From the NCBI GenBank assembly GCA_012837685.1, contig DUQS01000072.1:1-56816 (forward strand): DNA of 56,816 nt, written 5' to 3'. This document shows, one piece after another, positions 1 through 8,364 of the stretch. The notes beneath the pieces are model-generated. The model worked only from the letters and a program-made list of their open reading frames with translations, was not told the DNA's origin and searched no databases. This DNA is from Bacteroidales bacterium. Its GTDB lineage: Bacteria > Bacteroidota > Bacteroidia > Bacteroidales > Paludibacteraceae. The position numbers and the translations under genes are program-made. How positions within the stretch are numbered: the stretch's first letter is position 1; every line of letters starts with the position of its first letter.

Positions 1-1316
1 CGAAACGAACAGTTGAAAACGACCCTTCGTACAAAGCGGGCGACTATGCGGGCATATATGGCATAGAAAAAGCCTACGAAACCGAATTGCGGGGCAGTAA
101 CGGTGTGGAAATTTTGTTGCGTGACAATCACGGTCGCATACAAGGAAAATACAGCGAAGGAAAATACGATGTACAGCCGATAGCGGGAACAGATATTACT
201 ACGACATTGGATATTGATTTGCAAATGGTAGCCGAAGATTTGTTACAAGGTAAAAAAGGCAGTGTAGTGGCTATCGAACCGGCTACGGGAGAAATTTTGG
301 CTATGGCTTCCAGTCCTACGTGGGATCCTTCCATTTTGGTGGGACGCAAACGCTCAAAAAATTATAAATTGTTGGCAAGCGATAAAACAAAACCGTTGCT
401 CAATCGCGCTACTCAAGGCGTTTATTCACCGGGTTCTACATTCAAAATCGTTCAGGCGTTGGTTTGTTTACAAGAAGGTGCAATCACTGAACGCACGCTT
501 TATCCTTGCAGCGGTCCGTCGTCCAAACCGATAAGATGCACGCACCACCATGGCTCGCTTGTTTCGTTGGAAAATGCCATAGAGCAAAGTTGTAATCCTT
601 ATTTTTGGCTGGCTTATCGCGATATGCTTGAAAAGGACGGTTATGGTGAAAAAAATGCGACGTTTAAAAAACATTATCAAAAATGGCGTGACAATTTGTT
701 GAGTTTCGGTTTGGGACCTAAATTTTCGGACACTGATATTTCCGAACAGTCGAACGGCAGCATTCCTTCGGTTAAAACTTATGATAGATGGTATGGCCCA
801 AGCGGTTGGCGTGCTTTGACAATTCGTTCAAATGCCATCGGACAAGGCGAAGTGCAGATTACACCTGTGCAATTGGCTAATGTCGCAGCGATTATTGCTA
901 ATAGCGGTTATTATATAACGCCACATCTGAGAAAATCTGACAGTATGTTGTTTCATCGTCATCAGACGGCAGTAGAGGCAAAATATTTTCCGATAGTACA
1001 GCAGGGAATGTGGCGCGTGTGCGAATACGGTACGGGACGTTACTACAAATTGGATTCCATTTCGATGTGTGGTAAAACCGGTACGGTAGATAATAATTTG
1101 GGGCGACCGCATTCACTTTTCGTGGGTTTTGCACCGAGAGAGAATCCGCAAATTGCAGTTGCTGTAGTAGTGGAAAACGCCGGTTTTGGTGCTACTTGGG
1201 CTAATCCTATCGCTAGTCTTGTAATGGAACAATACCTTACAGGGACGATAAAAAGGAAAGATTTGTTTACGCGTATAAAAGATGCAGTACTCGATGTCAA
1301 TGTCAAGAAATATTAG
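1..1316 (+). CDS. mrdA: Penicillin-binding protein 2 (peptidoglycan transpeptidase), 5'-truncated by window edge
   Basis: This is the C-terminal part of a class B penicillin-binding protein, the D,D-transpeptidase of the rod-elongation complex, which acts in the periplasm. The reading frame is open from base 3, so the gene enters from the left; the TTG at 87 is internal, because the codons before it already encode the typical PBP2 stretch GIYGIEKAYE. The three active-site motifs are present in order: SxxK with its nucleophilic serine at 435-437 (SPGSTFK context), SxN as SCN at 588-596, and KTG near 1074 (CGKTGTV). The C-terminus is complete. It overlaps rodA by 35 bases, the usual mrdA-mrdB pairing, which implies translational coupling. 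The N-terminal membrane anchor lies outside the window. Assignment to PBP2 rather than FtsI rests on the neighbouring rodA and the dimerisation-domain wording. Confidence 0.95.
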   Translation, partial: KRTVENDPSYKAGDYAGIYGIEKAYETELRGSNGVEILLRDNHGRIQGKYSEGKYDVQPIAGTDITTTLDIDLQMVAEDLLQGKKGSVVAIEPATGEILAMASSPTWDPSILVGRKRSKNYKLLASDKTKPLLNRATQGVYSPGSTFKIVQALVCLQEGAITERTLYPCSGPSSKPIRCTHHHGSLVSLENAIEQSCNPYFWLAYRDMLEKDGYGEKNATFKKHYQKWRDNLLSFGLGPKFSDTDISEQSNGSIPSVKTYDRWYGPSGWRALTIRSNAIGQGEVQITPVQLANVAAIIANSGYYITPHLRKSDSMLFHRHQTAVEAKYFPIVQQGMWRVCEYGTGRYYKLDSISMCGKTGTVDNNLGRPHSLFVGFAPRENPQIAVAVVVENAGFGATWANPIASLVMEQYLTGTIKRKDLFTRIKDAVLDVNVKKY

Positions 1317-2763
1317 TATAAGAGCTTCCATTGATTGGATGACGGTATTCATTTTTGTTCTATTGCTCATTTTCGGATGGCTGAATATATACGGCGCCAG
1401 CTACAACTATGAGCAGACTTCTATTTTCGATTTCTCGTATCGTTCCGGTAAACAGTTTTTGTGGATGGGCGTTTCGGTTGTGATAGCTTCTGTTATTTTG
1501 TTAATGGACTACAAAGTATTTACCACTTTCCCAGTGCTTTTTTATGTTATTACGGTAGTTGTACTGTTGCTAACGGCGTTTGTTGCGCCCGATATCAAAG
1601 GCTCGCGCTCGTGGATTCCTCTTGGTCCCGTGAGTTTGCAACCGGCAGAGTTTGCAAAAATATTTACTGCCTTAATGTTGGCAAAAGTAATGAGCGAATA
1701 CAATTTCCGTTTGAAAGGTTTTCGCAATTATGCAAAAGTGTGCGTGGTAATTTTGGTGCCGATGATTGCCATTATTCTTGAAAAAGAAATGGGTTCAGCT
1801 TTGGTGTTCTTGGCGTTTTCTCTGATGCTTTATCGCGAAGGATTGCCCGGGTTGGTGCCGCTATTAGGATTTTTATGCGTGCTGCTTTTTGTGTTGGTTA
1901 TTCGTTTCGATGCGGTGCAGATTAATACATTGCCCAATAATAGCGTAGGAATGTTAATCTGTTTGTGCATTATTTTGTTGGTAACGTGGTTTTTGATGTA
2001 TCACTATACGCGCGAAAAAAAGGATAAACGCCTGAAATATCATATTCTTCCGGCTTTGGGCATCGGTATCGTTGTTGGAGTGCTGAATATTTGGGTGGAA
2101 GTGCCTTTCGTTTATGTGGCGTTGGGTGTGTTAGCGGCTACTATCGTTTATTTGTTGGTGCGTGCTTTTCTGTTGCGGTCGAAAAGCTATATGTGGGTAG
2201 CGGTATTTATCATGGTAGCAATTGTTTATACCTATTCTGCCGAATATCTCTTCAAAAAAGTGTTGCAAGACCATCAACGCAACCGTATCGAAGTGGTGTT
2301 GGGCATTAAAGACGACCCGTCGGGAGCGGGCTACAACATTAATCAAGCCAAAATTGCTATCGGCTCGGGCGGATTTCTCGGAAAAGGATTTCTGAAAGGT
2401 ACGCAAACCAAATTAAAATATGTACCGGAACAAGACACTGACTTTATTTTTTGTACCGTTGGTGAAGAGTTTGGTTTTTGGGGCTCGGTACTGCTCATTG
2501 GTTTGTACGTTTGGCTGTTGTTGCGGCTCATTTTCTTGGCGGAACGACAAAATGACACATTTGCGCGCATCTACGGCTATTGCGTGGTAAGCATCTTTTT
2601 TGCCCATGTAATGATAAATATTGGCATGGTACTCGGCTTGGTGCCGGTTATTGGAATTCCGTTGCCGTTTATGAGCTATGGCGGTTCGTCGTTGTGTGCG
2701 TTTACCGTGCTGCTGTTCATTTTCCTAAAATTGGACATTGCCCGCTTGGGCAGGGCAACTTGA
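1282..2763 (+). CDS. rodA: Rod shape-determining SEDS glycosyltransferase RodA
   Basis: A polytopic membrane protein of the SEDS family (RodA/FtsW/SpoVE), which polymerises lipid II into glycan strands in partnership with PBP2. About ten hydrophobic segments span the 493 residues. Recognisable family blocks are the KEMGSALVF region in the middle, corresponding to the loop carrying the catalytic aspartate in other RodA proteins (here the equivalent acidic residue appears as Glu), and the C-terminal block NIGMVLGLVPVIGIPLPFMSYGGSS. The start could be ATG at 1282, 1294 or 1300; all lie inside the end of mrdA. The pair mrdA-rodA is the standard elongasome operon tail. RodA is preferred over FtsW because of the PBP2 partner. 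At 493 residues it is longer than the roughly 370-430 common in proteobacteria, with extra membrane segments around residues 215-310. Confidence 0.93.
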   Translation: MQYSMSMSRNISIRASIDWMTVFIFVLLLIFGWLNIYGASYNYEQTSIFDFSYRSGKQFLWMGVSVVIASVILLMDYKVFTTFPVLFYVITVVVLLLTAFVAPDIKGSRSWIPLGPVSLQPAEFAKIFTALMLAKVMSEYNFRLKGFRNYAKVCVVILVPMIAIILEKEMGSALVFLAFSLMLYREGLPGLVPLLGFLCVLLFVLVIRFDAVQINTLPNNSVGMLICLCIILLVTWFLMYHYTREKKDKRLKYHILPALGIGIVVGVLNIWVEVPFVYVALGVLAATIVYLLVRAFLLRSKSYMWVAVFIMVAIVYTYSAEYLFKKVLQDHQRNRIEVVLGIKDDPSGAGYNINQAKIAIGSGGFLGKGFLKGTQTKLKYVPEQDTDFIFCTVGEEFGFWGSVLLIGLYVWLLLRLIFLAERQNDTFARIYGYCVVSIFFAHVMINIGMVLGLVPVIGIPLPFMSYGGSSLCAFTVLLFIFLKLDIARLGRAT

Positions 2764-2813
2764 TGAATGCCAAACCTTCCTGAAAAAGTTGTCTATTCTT
2801 TTCTAAAAATTAG

Positions 2814-5060
2814 TCAAAATGTAATGCTGAAGCCAGCATGTATGTTAAATCCTGCTTGGGCATAATACCACGGCATATATTTTTGACGGGAAGGCGAAAA
2901 ATCGCCGCTTGCACCTTCAAAATAGCTGTAAGTGCCGCCATTCGATACGTAAAGCGTGTTAAAAAGATTGTTCATTTGTATATTGACAGTCAAGTTTTTA
3001 AGAACTTTTTTTACAGGAATGGTGTAAGCCAAACGAAGATTTGTTACGCAATAATCGTCAAGTTTAGCGGCAGCGTTCATTGTGTTGTCGAGAAATTGCT
3101 CACCTACATAATTGGTCTGCAATTGCGCATTAAATCCTTTAATGTCAAATTGAAAATTGCTACCGGCTGTGATGTTTGGTGAAAATGAAATATCTGTTGT
3201 GCCATAATTGACCAAAACTTGTCCGTTGTTTGCCACAACTTCGGGCTGGTTCCAATCTGCATCCCAATCATCCACCCAATCGGAGTAGTTTTTAATTTTA
3301 TTTCGGCTCAAAGTAATGTTGCCGTCCCATGAAAACCAACTACAAGGCTGTACGCCAAAAGTCAGTTCTATGCCCGTGCGGTAACTATCTTTTACGTTTT
3401 TGGTGAGGTAAGCGCCTGTGTCGCTGTATTTTCCTGTCAGTACCAACTGATTGTCGTAGTCCATAAAATATAAATTGGCACCAATAAAAAACAGGCGATG
3501 TGCGTAGGTGTAACCGAGTTCGTAGTCGTAAAGGCGTTCGGATAAGGGAAGGTCGTTTAGACCGGCTTCGGTATAGTTTTGGCGGTTGGGTTCGCGATTG
3601 GCAATGGCAAAATTGAAATAGGTAGTATGCCCGCTATTGGTGTACGAAATGCCCGCTTTGGGGTTAAAAAAATGAAATTGTTCATGTACGGGAATTTCTT
3701 CCAAATTTTCGTCGTTGATACCTTCTATTTGGTAATTGATATAACGGTATTGCAGGTCGCCGAAAAGATTTAACCCTTTGATTATCTGCCAATCGGCTTT
3801 TAGATAGACGTTAGCTTCAAATTTATTGCCTTGACTGCGGTAGTATTCAAAATCTTGCGGAATGCTCTGATTGTAAGTGCGTACCCAGATGACATTGCCA
3901 AAATGGTCACCCTGATAATTGTTTACCGCTCCGCCTAATGAAGCATTCACTTTGCGATGGGTATAATTGACCGCTAAAACGCCGCCGTAGAAATGATTTT
4001 TAAGATTTTTGCGGCGCACAATGTCGGATTTTTTTATACAGTTTCCCAGCGAGTCAATAAAATTCGGCAAGCTGTATTCTGCAAATTTTCTATTTTCCTT
4101 GTATTGTTCGTAGTAACCGTTTCCGAAGGTGTAATGCAGTGCGGCGTTTAAGTTCCAACGTGCGTTAAAAATATGTGAAGCGTGCAGTTGAAAATGATTT
4201 TGACGGTAATTGTCGGTTTGGTTGTCATAAAAAGCGTCATTGCCGTTGTCGTCAATATAGTGACCGGCGGGATTGTAGCGGCGATTGTCGGCTAATGTGG
4301 TGCTGTCAATGCCGTCCCACGCCATATAAGTTTTTTCACCGCCACCGAATGCCATCAGTTTTACCATTGTGTTCATTCCGTACCATGCGCCCGAAGCATA
4401 ATACGAGTAGAGGTCGGAGAAGGCGCGTTCCACATAGCCGTCGCTGTTTACTTTAGAAAAACGCGCATCGAAAGAAAAACCGTTTTTCATAAGACCGGTA
4501 CCGAATTTTACACTTTCGCGGAATGTGTTGTACATACCGCCGTTGAAGTCGATTTGCGCATAAGGATTTTTTGTTGTTTTGGCAGTTTGCATATTTACCG
4601 ATGCGCCGAATGCCGATGCGCCGTTGGTGGAACTGCCCACGCCGCGTTGCACATTTACACTGTTCATACTGGCTGCCAAATCGGTCATATTAACCCAAAA
4701 AACGGTTTGCGATTCGCTGTCGTTGAGTGGCACGCCGTTTATGGTCATGTTGATGCGATTTTGGTCGGTGCCGCGAATGCGGAAGTAGGTGTAACCGACA
4801 CCCAAACCGTCGTCCGATGTAACAATGAGCGACGGCGTGCCACTCAGTAAGTACGGCAAATTGACACCGATATTACGCTCTTCAAGTTTGTCGGCGGTAA
4901 AAGTTTCGGCAGTTTGAGATGTTTTGCCGCCCATGCGAGTCGATGATACGACTATTTCTTCTAAATCTCTGCTTAATTCGATAGAATCGTTGGCTGCGGT
5001 TTGTGCATTGACCCAGCCGAAAACCATTAAGGTTGCTGCTAATACTAATTTTTTTTGCAT
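2814..5060 (-). CDS. TonB-dependent outer-membrane receptor, probably thiamin/TPP uptake
   Basis: A 748-residue outer-membrane barrel receptor. It has a signal peptide (hydrophobic run, cleavage probably after VNA), a TonB-box-like segment near residues 33-42 (LEEIVVSSTR), a plug domain to about residue 160 (FRIRGTDQNR, INGVPLNDSES, RGVGSSTNG) and a long beta-barrel ending in the aromatic-terminated strand GFSITF. TonB receptors import scarce nutrients with energy from TonB-ExbBD. The substrate is inferred from the TPP riboswitch in its 5' leader: receptors under THI elements in Bacteroidetes have been proposed as thiamin transporters. No thiamin gene lies beside it, so the unit looks monocistronic. 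The barrel sequence itself does not reveal the ligand. Start ATG at 5060 directly precedes the signal peptide. Confidence 0.9.
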   Translation of the reverse strand: MQKKLVLAATLMVFGWVNAQTAANDSIELSRDLEEIVVSSTRMGGKTSQTAETFTADKLEERNIGVNLPYLLSGTPSLIVTSDDGLGVGYTYFRIRGTDQNRINMTINGVPLNDSESQTVFWVNMTDLAASMNSVNVQRGVGSSTNGASAFGASVNMQTAKTTKNPYAQIDFNGGMYNTFRESVKFGTGLMKNGFSFDARFSKVNSDGYVERAFSDLYSYYASGAWYGMNTMVKLMAFGGGEKTYMAWDGIDSTTLADNRRYNPAGHYIDDNGNDAFYDNQTDNYRQNHFQLHASHIFNARWNLNAALHYTFGNGYYEQYKENRKFAEYSLPNFIDSLGNCIKKSDIVRRKNLKNHFYGGVLAVNYTHRKVNASLGGAVNNYQGDHFGNVIWVRTYNQSIPQDFEYYRSQGNKFEANVYLKADWQIIKGLNLFGDLQYRYINYQIEGINDENLEEIPVHEQFHFFNPKAGISYTNSGHTTYFNFAIANREPNRQNYTEAGLNDLPLSERLYDYELGYTYAHRLFFIGANLYFMDYDNQLVLTGKYSDTGAYLTKNVKDSYRTGIELTFGVQPCSWFSWDGNITLSRNKIKNYSDWVDDWDADWNQPEVVANNGQVLVNYGTTDISFSPNITAGSNFQFDIKGFNAQLQTNYVGEQFLDNTMNAAAKLDDYCVTNLRLAYTIPVKKVLKNLTVNIQMNNLFNTLYVSNGGTYSYFEGASGDFSPSRQKYMPWYYAQAGFNIHAGFSITF

Positions 5061-5204
5061 ATAGCTTTGTGTTATGAAAAATCCGAAGATTTTTCGGGTT
5101 AAACAAAACTACAAGCGTTGGGATAAATAAAGTAGATTCATAGAGTTGCCACGCATCTAAAAAATGCGTTTCTAAAAATGAATACTACTTAAGGTGGAGA
5201 ATTG

Positions 5205-5309
5205 TTTTACTTTTTCCCTTCTCGGAATTACCCGGGCAGGTTCAAAGGGTATATTCTCAGCCTGTAAAGGCACCCCTAAGCGTGTAGCGGAACGATAATT
5301 GTTCCAAAT
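5205..5309 (-). promoter_or_regulatory. TPP riboswitch (THI element) in the leader of the TonB receptor
   Basis: Read on the minus strand, 5279 to 5212 carries the hallmark blocks of the thiamin pyrophosphate aptamer in the right order and spacing: GGGGTGCC, then GGCTGAGA, then ACCCTTTGAACCTG, then a short CGG...CCG helix, and finally AAGGGA. These form the P2/P3 pyrimidine-sensor arm and the P4/P5 pyrophosphate-sensor arm. The element lies between the promoter and the receptor start, leaving about 145 bases from its 3' end to the ATG at 5060. No strong intrinsic terminator was seen in that interval, so control of translation initiation seems more likely than attenuation, but this is inference. 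Outer limits are approximate because the P1 closing helix is weak. Confidence 0.93.
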
Positions 5310-5315
5310 CGACGG

Positions 5316-5346
5316 CAAAGGTACGAAATAAATTAAGAATAACAAA
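5316..5346 (-). promoter_or_regulatory. Bacteroidetes-type promoter for the TonB receptor/riboswitch transcript
   Basis: On the minus strand TACCTTTG (5323-5316) matches the TAnnTTTG -7 element and TTTG (5346-5343) matches the -33 element, with 19 bases between them. The predicted start near 5309 places the riboswitch at the extreme 5' end of the transcript. Confidence 0.8.
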
Positions 5347-5479
5347 TAAGTGGTGAATAATTAATCCAAAAAACGGGCTATTAGACAAACCAACAGAGAT
5401 AAAATAAAAAATTGCATAAGAAACGCACAACTATCAAATTTTCAAACTTCTGAACTATTACACCTTCAAATATTTATTG

Positions 5480-5487
5480 TATCTTTG
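5480..5487 (+). promoter_or_regulatory. -7 promoter element upstream of gldB
   Basis: TATCTTTG matches the Bacteroidetes -7 consensus. The transcript would begin near 5494, giving a leader of about 22 bases before the ATG at 5516 and excluding upstream start codons in the same frame. No clear -33 TTG was found. Confidence 0.6.
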
Positions 5488-5515
5488 CAATTCATTATTT
5501 ATACAAGTTCTAAAA

Positions 5516-6517
5516 ATGAAGAAATTTACAGGACTATTAATAATTGTTTTAATGCTGTTTGCCTGCTCCAATGAAAAACGTGAGGCAGACATTTCCGGCA
5601 TCGAATTGGAGGTAAAAATCGGGCGTTTTGACATCGATTTTTGGAATTTGGACACTCTGGATATTCCATCGGAACTGTTGCGTTTGGAAAAGAAATACCC
5701 CGAATTGTTGCCCATCTATTTGGAGCGAATAGTGGAGTTTGGCAAAGTTACCGACACAATTACGGCAAGCACTATTTTGAGTTTTTACAAAGATACGGCG
5801 GTTATCAATCTTTATACTGACGAATTGGCGGCTTTCGCCGATGTGTCGGACATTGAAGCGAAACTGACCGATGCTTTTAAGCGTGCCCGTTATTTTTTCC
5901 CCGACAAAGCAACGCCACAATTTTGTTTGCACGTTTCGGGATTGAACCAAAGTTTGGTAGTGGGCGAAAATTTCATTTCGCTGAGTGCGGACAACTATTT
6001 GGGCAGCGACTATTCGTTGTACAAAAGAGTGATGATTTACAACTATTTACGTCCGAATATGTGTCGCGAAAAAATTGTTTCCGACTACGTTACGGCGTTT
6101 TTAGTAAGCGAATTTCCTTTTGTTTCGCAACAAAGGCAACTGCTTGACGAAATGATTTACCGCGGAAAAATTATGTATGTGCAATCGCTGTTGTTGCCCA
6201 ATGAGCCTGAGCGTTTGTTGATGGGTTACACGCCGGAGCAGTGGGCGTGGGCTGAAAAATACGAAAAAGAGGTGTGGCTGACCATGCTCGGCAAACAGCA
6301 TCTTTTTTCACACGACCCGATGTTGGTGGTGCAGTACCTGAACGATGCGCCGTTTACTACGCCTATTTCGCAAGAATCGCCGGGCAGATTGGGTGTTTAT
6401 ATCGGTTGGCAAATAGTGGAAGACTATATGAAGAGAGAGCGCAACGTAACGCCTGCCGAATTGATGAAAGATTTCGATTATCGGAAAATTTTCCAAAAAT
6501 CGGGCTATAAACCGTAA
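5516..6517 (+). CDS. gldB: Gliding motility / T9SS-associated lipoprotein GldB
   Basis: A 333-residue lipoprotein: MKKFTGLLIIVLMLFAC gives a signal peptide ending in a lipobox cysteine at about residue 17. The rest resembles GldB of Flavobacterium: an acidic early segment (FDIDFWNLDT), a central region around FPFVSQQRQLLDEMIYRGK and a C-terminal segment with SPGRLGVYIGWQIVEDYM. In Flavobacterium johnsoniae GldB is required for gliding; its biochemical role is unknown, and homologues also occur in non-gliding Bacteroidales. The frame extends upstream to 5477, but ATG 5516 is chosen because it opens the signal peptide and lies downstream of the -7 element at 5480. The fur-family gene follows after four bases, suggesting cotranscription. 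Several proteins with T9SS sorting domains in this window fit its presence, though GldB alone does not prove gliding. Confidence 0.85.
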   Translation: MKKFTGLLIIVLMLFACSNEKREADISGIELEVKIGRFDIDFWNLDTLDIPSELLRLEKKYPELLPIYLERIVEFGKVTDTITASTILSFYKDTAVINLYTDELAAFADVSDIEAKLTDAFKRARYFFPDKATPQFCLHVSGLNQSLVVGENFISLSADNYLGSDYSLYKRVMIYNYLRPNMCREKIVSDYVTAFLVSEFPFVSQQRQLLDEMIYRGKIMYVQSLLLPNEPERLLMGYTPEQWAWAEKYEKEVWLTMLGKQHLFSHDPMLVVQYLNDAPFTTPISQESPGRLGVYIGWQIVEDYMKRERNVTPAELMKDFDYRKIFQKSGYKP

Positions 6518-6521
6518 ACGT

Positions 6522-6977
6522 ATGACACAGGAAGAGGAAATAAAAACGGCGCAGAAAATACTTTCGGACTTTTTGTCGTTACAACAGATGAGGTGTACTG
6601 CCGAACGTGACAAAATTGTGGAGTGCATTTACACCTACAACGGACATTTTACGCCCGACACCATTTACGAACTTATGAAAAAGTCGTTTAGGGTAAGCCG
6701 AGGCACCGTTTACAACACGTTCGAAGTGCTGGTAAAGTGCAATTTGATTGTGCAGCACCATTTTTTGAACAATCGGGTGGAATATGAAAAAACAACTGCC
6801 AATGCGACACATCATCATCGTATCTGTACAAAATGTGGCGAAGTGGTGGAATTTTCCGACCTGAAAATAAAGCGAGCGATAAAAAACCGCACTTTTACAA
6901 CGTTTGATGTTGATTATCAAACAATTTATTTATATGGAATTTGCAAAAAATGCAAACGAAAATACGGTTTAAAGTAA
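6522..6977 (+). CDS. Fur-family metal- or peroxide-sensing transcriptional repressor
   Basis: A 151-residue Fur-superfamily regulator. The N-terminal half is a winged helix (FTPDTIYELMKKSFRVSRGTVYNTFEVLVKCNLI, the classic Fur DNA-recognition region); the C-terminal half has the histidine-rich regulatory site THHHRICTKCGEV and two CxxC pairs (CTKC and CKKC), the structural zinc site of Fur, PerR and Zur. It acts in the cytoplasm as a metal-dependent repressor. Which metal or peroxide it senses cannot be read with confidence; the short form with two CxxC pairs and the YxTIYLYG segment resembles proteins usually annotated Fur or PerR in Bacteroides. It lies four bases downstream of gldB and probably shares its transcript. 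Confidence 0.88.
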   Translation: MTQEEEIKTAQKILSDFLSLQQMRCTAERDKIVECIYTYNGHFTPDTIYELMKKSFRVSRGTVYNTFEVLVKCNLIVQHHFLNNRVEYEKTTANATHHHRICTKCGEVVEFSDLKIKRAIKNRTFTTFDVDYQTIYLYGICKKCKRKYGLK

Positions 6978-7068
6978 ATTGCTGTGCGTGCGCATTCGTT
7001 TTGGCAAGATTTTTGACAGTAACGAGTGTTTATTAATGAAAATTTAATTATTAATCAAAGAAAAATTT

Positions 7069-7749
7069 ATGAACATGTATTGGATTCTTTTTATTGGAAT
7101 TACTATTGCAAGTTGGCTGGTTCAGGCGAACTTGAAACGAAAATTTAAAAATTACTCACAAATTCCGCTGCCAAGTGGCATGACAGGAGTCGATGTTGCC
7201 CGCAAAATGCTGCGCGAAAACGGCATCAACGATGTCGAAGTTATTTCCACACCGGGAATGCTGACCGACCATTTTAATCCGTTGAACAAAACCGTCAATT
7301 TGAGTGAAGGCGTTTATAACAGTTGCAGTATAGCTGCCGCTGCGGTGGCTGCTCACGAGTGCGGACACGCCGTACAACACGCCCAAGCCTATGCGCCGCT
7401 CAAAATGCGTTCGGCGTTGGTGCCGGTGGTGAGTTTTGCTTCCAAATGGGTAATGTGGATACTGTTGGCGGGAATGCTGATGTTAAATGTGTTTCCCGAA
7501 CTGTTGTGGGTGGGCATTGCTCTGTTTGCCGTAACTACGCTGTTCAGTTTCATCACTTTGCCCGTAGAAATTAACGCCAGCAAACGTGCGTTGGTGTGGC
7601 TCAATGCGGCGGGAATAACCACTCGCGACACGCATGAACAGGCTCAAGATGCTTTGAAATCGGCGGCTTATACCTATGTGATGGCAGCTCTCGGTTCTTT
7701 GGCTACGCTGCTCTACTACATAATGATTGCCATGGGGCGGAGGAGTTAA
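7069..7749 (+). CDS. Membrane zinc metallopeptidase, YugP family
   Basis: A 226-residue membrane protein of the YugP-like zinc peptidase family (Zn_peptidase_2). The zinc motif HECGH follows AAAAVAA in the first half; three to four hydrophobic helices follow, including WVMWILLAGMLMLNVFPELLWVG and the last segment ATLLYYIMIAMG. The N-terminus begins with one membrane segment (YWILFIGITIASWLVQ). The physiological substrate of this family is not well established. The gene stands between fur and folA with its own 91-base AT-rich upstream gap, in which I found no clear promoter match. Start ATG 7069 directly precedes the first membrane helix. Confidence 0.88.
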   Translation: MNMYWILFIGITIASWLVQANLKRKFKNYSQIPLPSGMTGVDVARKMLRENGINDVEVISTPGMLTDHFNPLNKTVNLSEGVYNSCSIAAAAVAAHECGHAVQHAQAYAPLKMRSALVPVVSFASKWVMWILLAGMLMLNVFPELLWVGIALFAVTTLFSFITLPVEINASKRALVWLNAAGITTRDTHEQAQDALKSAAYTYVMAALGSLATLLYYIMIAMGRRS

Positions 7750-7786
7750 AAAATAAAAGTTTAAAGTTGAAAAAGATAGTTGGTAT

Positions 7787-8272
7787 ATGATTTCCATTAT
7801 TGTTGCTGTTGCGCAAAATCAAGCTATTGGCAAAGACAACGATTTGTTGTGGCACTTGTCTGCCGATTTGAAGCATTTTAAAAAAATGACTTCCGGAAAC
7901 ACTGTGATAATGGGCAAACGGACGTTCTATTCGCTACCGATAAGACCGTTGCCCAACCGTCGCAATATTGTGATTTCCGATATAGTCGGCGAAAAAATAG
8001 AGGGCTGCGAAATGGCTTATTCCATTGATGAAGCGATGAAAATGTGCAGCAAAGACGAAAAGTGTTTTATTATTGGCGGCGGCAGCATCTACCGTCAATT
8101 TTTGCCGTTGGTTGATAAATTGGAAATAACGTGGGTGTACAAAGATTTTGAAGCAGATACATTTTTCCCCGCTATTGACGAAACTATTTGGCGCATAGAA
8201 GCACAATCGGGAAAAATGCACGACGAAGCAACAGGACTTGATTTTGCGTTTTTTACTTATGTGCGTAGATAA
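7787..8272 (+). CDS. folA: Dihydrofolate reductase
   Basis: A 161-residue DHFR that reduces dihydrofolate to tetrahydrofolate with NADPH. The family landmarks are present: ISIIVAVAQNQAIGKDNDLLWHLSADLKHFKKMT (substrate pocket, with an acidic residue absent at the usual Asp27 position of the LPWxLPxDL motif but Asp retained in SADL), VIMGKRTFYSL (cofactor site), PLPNRRNIVIS and the IIGGGSIYRQF glycine-rich loop. Length is normal for chromosomal FolA. The gene is 37 bases downstream of the YugP-type peptidase. In many Bacteroidetes folA follows thyA; thyA is not in this window. The R-M module begins 92 bases downstream, where composition changes. Confidence 0.93.
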   Translation: MISIIVAVAQNQAIGKDNDLLWHLSADLKHFKKMTSGNTVIMGKRTFYSLPIRPLPNRRNIVISDIVGEKIEGCEMAYSIDEAMKMCSKDEKCFIIGGGSIYRQFLPLVDKLEITWVYKDFEADTFFPAIDETIWRIEAQSGKMHDEATGLDFAFFTYVRR

Positions 8273-8364
8273 AAATAATGAAATAAATTATTGATTTTTT
8301 TAATTTAAAAATTACACAATATCAATTGATAAAAAAGCATTGCTAAACGTAAATTAGCCAAAGA

